64,000 bases of DNA from the NCBI RefSeq assembly GCF_024753245.1, contig NZ_JANUGX010000009.1, positions 115,004 through 179,003 of the forward strand, given 5' to 3'. This stretch comes from Massilia norwichensis. GTDB taxonomy: Bacteria > Pseudomonadota > Gammaproteobacteria > Burkholderiales > Burkholderiaceae_D. The notes under the pieces are model-generated. The model was not told the DNA's origin and searched no databases. It worked only from the letters and a program-made list of their open reading frames with translations. The translations under genes and the position numbers were made by a program. Positions 35,424 through 41,797 of the stretch are shown here, piece by piece (the first letter of the stretch is position 1; the number at the start of each line of letters is the position of its first letter).

Positions 35424-36152
35424 GGCGGATGCCGCGCCGGCCGCCGCCCGTTCCTGGATTCGCCGGACCGAGAACAGCATCGACACCGGCGCCGCCGCGT
35501 GCAGAACGATCAGCCACCACAGGCTGCCGCTGAGCGCATAGCCGACCGTGAAGGCCAGCGATACCGCGATCGACCCCGCGAACTGCCGCGGATTCTTGTA
35601 GCCATGCGCGGCGCCGTAGGCCGCGGCGGCCAGCGCCACCGCAAGCGGCAGGCCGGTCAGCGGCGGCAGCAGCAGCAGCAGGTAGCCGCGGAACAGGACT
35701 TCCCAGGTTGCCGTCATGAGGACCGTTATCAGCAGATAGGTGGCGGTCTCGAAGGGCGTGCGCGGCATCGCGAAGGGCAGCTCGCGTACCTGCGCTTCCT
35801 GCCTGGCGCGCTGCGCTGGCGTCATCCTGCGCTCCATCCGCTTGCTGGCGATGTGCAGGGCGAGCAGCACGACGCCGGCGACGGCCAGGCCGCACAGGGC
35901 GGCGAAGGAGTCCGGAAATGCCAGGCCGAGGTCGAAGGCGGTGTGTTCGCCGAGACGCATGACCAGCACCAGCACGGCCAGCAGCACCAGCACCAGGCGG
36001 GCCTGCCGCCAGTATGCCTGCAAGGGAGAGCGTGGCGGCCTGCGCGGCGCGGCATGCTGGCTGCGCCACAGCCTTTGGCAGGGGAACACGACCAGCAGGT
36101 AGAACGTGAAGAGCAGGTCGGGCAGGTACGGAAGTTGGATACTGTTGGCCAT
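35421..36152 (-). CDS. CPBP-family intramembrane protein (Rce1-like, atypical motif 1)
   Basis: This 243-residue polytopic membrane protein shows three CPBP/Abi motifs: motif 1 'TWEVLFRGYLL', motif 2 'YGAAHGYKN' and motif 3 'VLHAAAPVS'. In most CPBP proteases motif 1 is EExxxR; here the first Glu is Trp (W-E-V-L-F-R), so activity as a glutamic protease is doubtful. About six hydrophobic segments are visible, with a cytoplasmic basic loop 'KRMERRMTPAQRARQEAQ' in the middle. ATG at 36152 was chosen; the frame could begin 16 codons earlier. Convergent with hrpA, it has no clear functional partner. Confidence 0.78.
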   Translation of the reverse strand: MANSIQLPYLPDLLFTFYLLVVFPCQRLWRSQHAAPRRPPRSPLQAYWRQARLVLVLLAVLVLVMRLGEHTAFDLGLAFPDSFAALCGLAVAGVVLLALHIASKRMERRMTPAQRARQEAQVRELPFAMPRTPFETATYLLITVLMTATWEVLFRGYLLLLLPPLTGLPLAVALAAAAYGAAHGYKNPRQFAGSIAVSLAFTVGYALSGSLWWLIVLHAAAPVSMLFSVRRIQERAAAGAASA

Positions 36153-36242
36153 GCTCGACAATAACAGGCGCAAGGGCCGAAAAAATCCGCGCTTTGTCAC
36201 ACCGCAGGGGCGAATGGCCGGGCAGCGTTCGCGCTGCGCTCC

Positions 36243-37157
36243 TCAAGCATGCGCCGCAGCCTGCGGCAGATCGCGTCCGAAACGTGCCGGCGGCACGCCG
36301 ACATGACGGGTAAACGCCGTACTGAAGGCGCTGGCGGAACCGTAGCCGACCCGTTCGGCCACTTCCGCCACGCCGCCTTCCTGCCGGCGCAGCAGATCCT
36401 TGGCCAGGGCCATGCGCCAGCCCAGCAGGTAGGCTATCGGCGCCATGCCGACCTCGCGGTTGAAGCGCTCGAAGAAGGCCGAGCGCGACATCGCCGCTTC
36501 CTTCGCCAGCGCGGCCACGGTCCAGGCCTGCGTCGGCTGCGCGTGCATCTTCTTGATCGCGGCCGCCAGTCTTTCGTCGGCCAGTCCGCGGACCAGCCCC
36601 GGCGAGGCCGTGCTGCCGGTGCCGGCGCGCAGCGCTTCGATCAGCAGGATTTCGAGCAGGTGCGCCAGCACCACGTCGCGCGCCGGCCGCTGCGCGCGCG
36701 ATTCGTCCCGCAACAGGGCCACATAGGTCGCCAGCCGGTCTTCGCCGCGCACGTGGACGAGCCGCGGCAGCAGCGACACCAGCAGGCTCGCATCCGGCGC
36801 GCCGAATTCGCAATAGCCGACCAACAGCCGCACGTCCGGCGGGCCGTCGGTCCTGCCGTGGCGGATCTCGCCATGCGGCAGGCGCACCGGCTCCGCGGGC
36901 TCGTCGACGGGGCCGTGCGCCAGGCTGGACATCGTGAATCCGGCAGCGGCCGGCAGCAGCACGAAGTCGCCCGCATGCAGGGACAGTGCCGGATGTTCGT
37001 CCGGGGCGAGATGGCAGCTGCCTTCGAGGACGGCGCAGAAGAAGGGCCGCCCGTATTCCTCGCGCCGCACGCTCCATGCGCCGGCGCCGCCAACCAGCTT
37101 CGAATACGGTGCCGTCGGCTGCAGCAGGGCGACGATCTCGGCAAATGGGTCTGTCAT
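36243..37157 (-). CDS. AraC-family transcriptional regulator
   Basis: This 304-residue protein has an N-terminal cupin-type sensor of the AraC-binding (cupin_6-like) group, including 'FFCAVLEGSCHLAPDEHPALSLHAGDFVLLPAAAGF' (about 39-74). The C-terminal AraC double helix-turn-helix spans about residues 195-295 ('WTVAALAKEAAMSRSAFFERFNREVGMAPIAYLLGWRM', then 'VAEVAERVGYGSASAFSTAFTRHVGVPPARF'). It is divergent from an SDR gene, which such regulators commonly control. A perfect palindrome lies between the two starts. The effector is unknown. Confidence 0.92.
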   Translation of the reverse strand: MTDPFAEIVALLQPTAPYSKLVGGAGAWSVRREEYGRPFFCAVLEGSCHLAPDEHPALSLHAGDFVLLPAAAGFTMSSLAHGPVDEPAEPVRLPHGEIRHGRTDGPPDVRLLVGYCEFGAPDASLLVSLLPRLVHVRGEDRLATYVALLRDESRAQRPARDVVLAHLLEILLIEALRAGTGSTASPGLVRGLADERLAAAIKKMHAQPTQAWTVAALAKEAAMSRSAFFERFNREVGMAPIAYLLGWRMALAKDLLRRQEGGVAEVAERVGYGSASAFSTAFTRHVGVPPARFGRDLPQAAAHA

Positions 37158-37176
37158 TCCGGACTCCCGCGCATGA

Positions 37177-37195
37177 ATAATGGATTTTCCATTAT
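37177..37195. promoter_or_regulatory. Perfect palindromic operator candidate between AraC regulator and SDR
   Basis: ATAATGGA and TCCATTAT form a perfect 8-bp inverted repeat with a TTT spacer. It is 20 bases upstream of the AraC gene start and 61 upstream of the SDR start. AraC proteins more often use direct repeats, so a different or dimeric arrangement is possible. The dyad is seen; the binding protein is inferred. Confidence 0.5.
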
Positions 37196-37255
37196 AGCCA
37201 GTACGGCGCTGGCCAGCTATCGTGATGCTTCACCCATCGCGAAAGGAGTCCCACC

Positions 37256-38002
37256 ATGAAAACCATCCTGATTACCGGCTGCTCGTCCGGCTTTGGCCTG
37301 GAAATCGCCAGGCATTTCCTGGCACAAGGCTGGAAGGTCGTCGCCACCATGCGCACGCCGCGCGAGGATATCCTGGCGGCGTCCGAGCACCTGCGCGTGC
37401 TGGCGCTGGATGTCACGGACCGCACCAGCATCCTGCGCGCCGTGGAGGCCGCGGGGCCGGTCGATGTGCTCGTCAACAATGCGGGCATCGGCCTGATGGG
37501 CGCCTTCGAAGGCACGACGATGGACACGGTGCGCGAAGTCTTCGAGACCAATACCTTCGGCACGCTGGCCATGACGCAGGCGCTGCTGCCGCAGTTCCGC
37601 GCACGCCGCGCCGGTGCGATCGTGAACGTCTCATCGAGCACGACCCTGCTGGCGCTGCCGCTGCTGTCCGTCTACACCGCCAGCAAGGCGGCGGTGAATG
37701 CCTTTACCGAGTCGGTGGCGCTGGAGCTGGCCGAATTCGGCATACGCGTCAGCCTGGTGCTGCCCGGCCGCTCGCCGGAGACGCCGTTCAGCCGGAACGC
37801 CCAGGCGCGCATGCAGGAAGCCATTCCCGAGGCGTATGCCGGTTTCGCCGAGCGGGTCTTTGCCGGCCGCGCGGAAGGCGGCCCGGTCACCCATGCGGCC
37901 GACGTGGTGCAGGCCGTGTGGCGTGCGGCGACCGATGCGGCGTCGCCGCTGCGCCTGCCGGCCGGCGCGGATGCGGAGGCGCTGGCCAACACACAGCGCT
38001 GA
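37256..38002 (+). CDS. SDR-family oxidoreductase
   Basis: This 248-residue classical short-chain dehydrogenase has the cofactor loop 'TGCSSGFG' (7-14), 'NNAG' (74-77), a catalytic Ser in 'IVNVSSST' and 'YTASK' with Tyr140 and Lys144. The motif 'TGCSSGFGLEIARHF' and Arg33 near the beta2 end ('ATMRTP') suggest NADP(H) preference, as in retinol dehydrogenase-like members. The substrate is not predictable. The start follows an AAAGGAG RBS. It is divergent from an AraC regulator that probably controls it. Confidence 0.93.
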   Translation: MKTILITGCSSGFGLEIARHFLAQGWKVVATMRTPREDILAASEHLRVLALDVTDRTSILRAVEAAGPVDVLVNNAGIGLMGAFEGTTMDTVREVFETNTFGTLAMTQALLPQFRARRAGAIVNVSSSTTLLALPLLSVYTASKAAVNAFTESVALELAEFGIRVSLVLPGRSPETPFSRNAQARMQEAIPEAYAGFAERVFAGRAEGGPVTHAADVVQAVWRAATDAASPLRLPAGADAEALANTQR

Positions 38003-38017
38003 CGAACCGAAGTCGGC

Positions 38018-38542
38018 TCAGGCCCGCACCGCATGGGTGGGGACAGCCGCCTGACCGATCCCGCGCAGCGCCGCCACGTCGCGCGCCAGGCGGCCCAGGA
38101 AGCAGCCGTTGAAGACGCCGAACAGCGCGCACACGCCGGCCGCCACCAGCGCGTCATGGCGCGCATGCGGCAGGACGGCCAGCAGCACCGCGGCCGCGTA
38201 CTTGGTGAAGAACACCGCCATCATCATCGCCAGCGGCACCCGGCTGCCGCGCACGATCACGCTGCCGGGCGTGGCGCCGGGCGCGGTGCGGCTGCGGCCG
38301 AACTTCCATACCAGCAGCGCCGTTCCCGCCGCTGCCGCGGCCCAGGCGGCCAGCGCGATCGCATTCGCTCCGAATTTCACCAGCACGTCCTGCAGCGACA
38401 GCGCCAGCATGACGGCGGGCACGATGAACAGGCTGCGCAGCTTCATCTCGCGCTGGCGCAGGGCGGCGGTGCCGCGCCAGACCAGCACGGCGAGGATGGC
38501 CCAGACGTAGGCGGGGGTGTGCATCACGATTTGCTGCAGCAT
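38018..38542 (-). CDS. DUF6622-type integral membrane protein
   Basis: This 174-residue protein has about four to five hydrophobic segments, beginning 'MLQQIVMHTPAYVWAILAVLVWRGTAALRQREM'. That opening, with the 'HTPxWVWxxLxxLxxxG' pattern, matches the family called DUF6622 as I remember it. Its function is unknown. It is convergent with the SDR gene (15 bases apart) and lies 125 bases upstream of mnhG on the same strand, probably as a separate unit. Confidence 0.75.
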   Translation of the reverse strand: MLQQIVMHTPAYVWAILAVLVWRGTAALRQREMKLRSLFIVPAVMLALSLQDVLVKFGANAIALAAWAAAAAGTALLVWKFGRSRTAPGATPGSVIVRGSRVPLAMMMAVFFTKYAAAVLLAVLPHARHDALVAAGVCALFGVFNGCFLGRLARDVAALRGIGQAAVPTHAVRA

Positions 38543-38667
38543 GGCGGTCTCCGTTGCGTGGTTAAGTTGAGGCCACTGTGCCCGAAGGGAAGCGGGAAGG
38601 AGACGGCATGCGACGAATGGCGCAGTGCCGGCGCCAGATGCAGCCGGACGGCGCGAAATGCGCGCCG

Positions 38668-39060
38668 CTATTCGCCCGCGGGCGGCGCCGGATACACGCC
38701 GCCGGCGGTCACGCCCGCATCCAGCCTGCGTGCGCGCAGGTCGCGGTAGACGGCGGCGCGCATCAGCAGCATCGAGACCACCGGCGCGGTCATCAGGAGG
38801 AACACGGCGATGATCAGTTCATGCACCACCGGGCGCGATTGCGCGGCCGTGAAGACCACCATCGACGCCAGCAGGATCGAGCCGGTGCCGAGGGTGATCG
38901 TGATTGCCGGTCCGTGGATGCGCTGGTAGAAGGTATGCAGGCGCAGCAGGCCGAGTGCGCCGATCAGCACGATGCTGGCGCCGATGACCAGCAGCAGCGC
39001 CGCCACGCCCAGCGCCCACGGCGGCGCCTGGTCCAGTCCGTGCATGCCGAGCCAGTTCAT
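38668..39060 (-). CDS. mnhG: Mrp cation/proton antiporter subunit G
   Basis: This 130-residue protein has three membrane segments and the MnhG signatures 'ALGLLRLHTFYQRIHGPAITITLGTGSILLAS' and 'ELIIAVFLLMTAPVVSMLLMRAA'. It is the last gene of the Mrp operon; its ATG overlaps the mnhF stop (ATGA). A slightly extended, Pro-rich C-terminus is the only unusual part. As part of the Mrp complex in the inner membrane it contributes to Na+(K+)/H+ exchange. Confidence 0.93.
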   Translation of the reverse strand: MNWLGMHGLDQAPPWALGVAALLLVIGASIVLIGALGLLRLHTFYQRIHGPAITITLGTGSILLASMVVFTAAQSRPVVHELIIAVFLLMTAPVVSMLLMRAAVYRDLRARRLDAGVTAGGVYPAPPAGE

Positions 39061-39335
39061 TCGATGATCTCCCCGCGCATCAGGAACTTGGTCAGCGCAA
39101 CGGTCGAGACGAAGCCGAGCAGGGCGATCAGCATCGCGGCTTCGAAATACACCTGGGAGCCGTAGCGGATGCCGAGCACCAGCGACAGCAGCATGCCGCA
39201 CATCCACAAGGTGTCGAGCGCCAGCACGCGGTCGTGCGCCGAGGGGCCGGCCAGCAGGCGCAGGGTGCACAGCAGCATGGCTGCCAGCACGCACACGAGC
39301 GCATAGCCGACGGCGAGTTCAAGCAGGGTCGCCAT
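39057..39335 (-). CDS. mnhF: Mrp cation/proton antiporter subunit F
   Basis: This 92-residue protein has three transmembrane helices and the MnhF motif 'RLLAGPSAHDRVLALDTL' (about 26-43), containing the Asp conserved in the family. Its start lies inside the last 17 bases of mnhE and its stop overlaps mnhG, so the three small subunits are tightly coupled. Related to PhaF/MrpF and to bile-acid efflux annotations of the same family. Confidence 0.93.
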   Translation of the reverse strand: MATLLELAVGYALVCVLAAMLLCTLRLLAGPSAHDRVLALDTLWMCGMLLSLVLGIRYGSQVYFEAAMLIALLGFVSTVALTKFLMRGEIIE

Positions 39336-39849
39336 GAGGGGGAGCCTCCGTTTCGAAGATGTCGATCAAGGGTTGTTCGTAGCGGTTCTTGATGGTGGCG
39401 ATCCACCATTGCACGTCGTGCAGGTCGAACACGTGCAGCGACAGCTCGTAGCGTTCCGGCAGGATCTCGACCCAGACCGTGCCCGGAGTCATGTTGATCA
39501 GGCAGGAAAGCAGGGCCAGGCCGTGCGGATCGCGCAGCGTCAGCGGCACCCGGATGAATTGCGAATTGACGCCGGCGTAGTCGGCAAACAGGATGATCCG
39601 GCACACGCTGAAGCAGGAGCGCACCACCTCCACCGAGGCCATCGCCAGCAGGCGCACCAGGGCCAGGAACTGGGCCAGGGTGCGCAGGCGCGGGTAGCCG
39701 AGCGGCTGCAGCCTGCGGGTCAGCAGCGGCGCCGCGATGCCCAGCGCCGCGCCCAGCAACAGGTGGGCGGGCGCCACGGTCTGGTTCAGCAGCAGCCACA
39801 GCACCAGCAGGCCCAGCGAGATGAAGGGGTAGGGCAGCCAGCGCATCAT
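39319..39849 (-). CDS. mnhE: Mrp cation/proton antiporter subunit E
   Basis: This 176-residue protein has N-terminal hydrophobic segments ('PFISLGLLVLWLLLNQ', 'LLLGAALGIAAPLL') and a cytoplasmic domain with 'PGTVWVEILPERYELSLHVFDLHD', the MnhE signature. It overlaps mnhD (ATGA) and mnhF (17 bases). Length is as usual for MnhE. Confidence 0.93.
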   Translation of the reverse strand: MMRWLPYPFISLGLLVLWLLLNQTVAPAHLLLGAALGIAAPLLTRRLQPLGYPRLRTLAQFLALVRLLAMASVEVVRSCFSVCRIILFADYAGVNSQFIRVPLTLRDPHGLALLSCLINMTPGTVWVEILPERYELSLHVFDLHDVQWWIATIKNRYEQPLIDIFETEAPPHGDPA

Positions 39850-41456
39850 GGCGCCTCCGCGGCGGCCGGCTGCGGCACGGGCGAGGGCACCACCGGCTGG
39901 CCCAGCACGCGGCCGATGTAATCCTGCGGGCGGTGGATGCCCTCGCTGGCACGGTCCAGCCAGGCGAACACCGATCCCGCCTCGACCGTCATGAAGACCG
40001 ACAGCCCGAGCAGGAACAGCACCGGCAGCACTTCCGAGCGGTGCAGTTTGGGCGGCGCGGCGCCGCTGTTGGCCCAGAAGGTGCGCACCCCGAAACGCAT
40101 CATCGACAGCACCGACACCAGGCCGGAGCCGATGATCAGCGCCATCAGCGTCCAGCCGGCGGCGGCGATCGTGCCCTGCGGCGGATTGAGCAGCGCATGG
40201 AACAGGCTGAACTTGGCGACGAAGCCGGACAGCGGCGGCAGGCCGGCGATCACCATCGCGCAGGCGGCGAAGGACAGCGCCAGGAAGGCCATCGCCGCCG
40301 GCACGCCGCGCCCGACCGGCTCGTCCGGCTTGTCCTCGACGGCCCAGGCTTCCAGCGTCACCGCCAGCACCGAGGCGTGCGGCGTGCGGATCCGCTCGAT
40401 CAGTTCGATCAGCAGCAGGAAGGCGGCGATCGCCAGCGTCGAGCCGGCCAGGTAGTACAAGGCGCCCGCGACCAGCGTCGCCTGGCCGTAGCCGATCACG
40501 GCGAGCAGCGTGCCGGAGGAGACCACCGCGCCATAGCCGGCCAGGCGCCCGGCGTTATCGCTGGAGAGCATGCCGGCGGCGCCGAATACGATGGTCGCCA
40601 TGCCGCCCCACAGCAGGGCGTCGTGGCCGAAGCCGGCCTGCGGAAACAGCAGCAGCCACAGGCGCAGGATGGCGTAGGCGCCGACCTTGGTCATCAGCAC
40701 CAGCATCGCCGCCACCGGCGGCGAGGCGGCGGCATAGGTGGTCGGCAGCCAGAAGCCGAGCGGCCACATCGCGCTCTTGATCAGGAAGGCCAGCGCCAGC
40801 ACGGTGGCGCCGATCTCGAACAGGCCGCGGGCGCCGGGCGCCAGGCCGGCCATGCGCGCCGCCAGGTCGGACATGTTGAGGGTGCCGGCGGCCGCATAGA
40901 TCAGCGCGGCGCCGATCAGGAACAGCAGCGAGGCCGCCAGGTTGATCGCGATGTACTGCATGCTGGCGCGCAGCCGCTCGGCGTTATAGCCGTGCAGGAC
41001 CAGGCCGTAGGAAGCGGCCAGCATGACTTCGAAGAACACGAACAGGTTGAACAGGTCGTGGGTCAGGAAGGCGCCGTTGATGCCCATCAGCAGGAATTGG
41101 AACAGCGAATGGAAATGCACGCCGATCCTGCCCCAGCGCAGCCGCGCGAAGTGCAGCGCGGCCAGCGCCAGCAGCGCGGTGAGCAGCAGCATCAGCGCCG
41201 CCAGGCGGTCGGCCACCAGCGCGATCCCGAACGGCGCCGCCCAGTTGGCGGCCAGGTAGACGCCGATGCCGTGCTGCCAGTAGCCGCCATCGGTGAGCGC
41301 GGCCAGCGCCAGCGCGCTCGCCAGCATGCCCAGCACCGAGGCGTAGCCGAGCGCGAACTTGAGCCGGTGCCAGCCCTCGGTCAGCGGCACCAGCACGGCG
41401 CCGCACAGCAGCGGCAGCAGCACCGGCGCCAGCAGCAGGTGGTCGAGCGGCGTCAT
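39846..41456 (-). CDS. mnhD: Mrp cation/proton antiporter subunit D
   Basis: This 536-residue polytopic protein of the NuoM/NuoN-like proton-translocating family includes 'FHSLFQFLLMGINGAFLTHDLFNLFVFFEVMLAASYGL' (conserved Glu in TM5), a conserved Lys in 'AFLIKSAMWPLGFWLP', and 'LSGFVAKFSLFHALL'. ATG at 41456 was chosen since it overlaps the mnhC stop; the open frame upstream is inside mnhC. It forms, with MnhA, the membrane-embedded proton path of the complex. A Pro/Ala-rich tail ends the protein. Confidence 0.94.
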   Translation of the reverse strand: MTPLDHLLLAPVLLPLLCGAVLVPLTEGWHRLKFALGYASVLGMLASALALAALTDGGYWQHGIGVYLAANWAAPFGIALVADRLAALMLLLTALLALAALHFARLRWGRIGVHFHSLFQFLLMGINGAFLTHDLFNLFVFFEVMLAASYGLVLHGYNAERLRASMQYIAINLAASLLFLIGAALIYAAAGTLNMSDLAARMAGLAPGARGLFEIGATVLALAFLIKSAMWPLGFWLPTTYAAASPPVAAMLVLMTKVGAYAILRLWLLLFPQAGFGHDALLWGGMATIVFGAAGMLSSDNAGRLAGYGAVVSSGTLLAVIGYGQATLVAGALYYLAGSTLAIAAFLLLIELIERIRTPHASVLAVTLEAWAVEDKPDEPVGRGVPAAMAFLALSFAACAMVIAGLPPLSGFVAKFSLFHALLNPPQGTIAAAGWTLMALIIGSGLVSVLSMMRFGVRTFWANSGAAPPKLHRSEVLPVLFLLGLSVFMTVEAGSVFAWLDRASEGIHRPQDYIGRVLGQPVVPSPVPQPAAAEAP

Positions 41457-41797
41457 GGCTCGGGCTCCCTGCCGTCGACGTGGTCGGTGCCGGTCAGGCC
41501 GCGCGAGCCGATCATCACCACCAGGTAGAGCGCGGTGGTGGCGAAGCCGATCACGATCGCGGTCAGCACCAGCGCCTGGGGCAGCGGATCGGCCAGCGCG
41601 GCGGGGTCGGGCGCGCTGCCGGCCGGCGTCAGCGGCGGGCGGTCGATCCACAGGCGGCCGACGATGAAGATGAACAGGTTGACCGCATACGACATCAGCA
41701 TCAGCCCGCACAGCACCTGGAAGCTGCGCGGCCGCAGCACCAGCCAGATGCCGGCGCCGAACACGACCCCGATCGCGATCGCGATGACAGCTTCCAT
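41453..41797 (-). CDS. mnhC: Mrp cation/proton antiporter subunit C
   Basis: This 114-residue NuoK-like protein has three helices. It contains 'GVVFGAGIWLVLRPRSFQVLCGLMLMSYAVNLFIF' and 'DPLPQALVLTAIVIGFATTALYLVV', the MnhC/NuoK signature with the conserved Glu position replaced as in other MnhC proteins. Its start shares a base with the mnhA stop (TAATG) and its stop overlaps mnhD. Confidence 0.94.
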   Translation of the reverse strand: MEAVIAIAIGVVFGAGIWLVLRPRSFQVLCGLMLMSYAVNLFIFIVGRLWIDRPPLTPAGSAPDPAALADPLPQALVLTAIVIGFATTALYLVVMIGSRGLTGTDHVDGREPEP

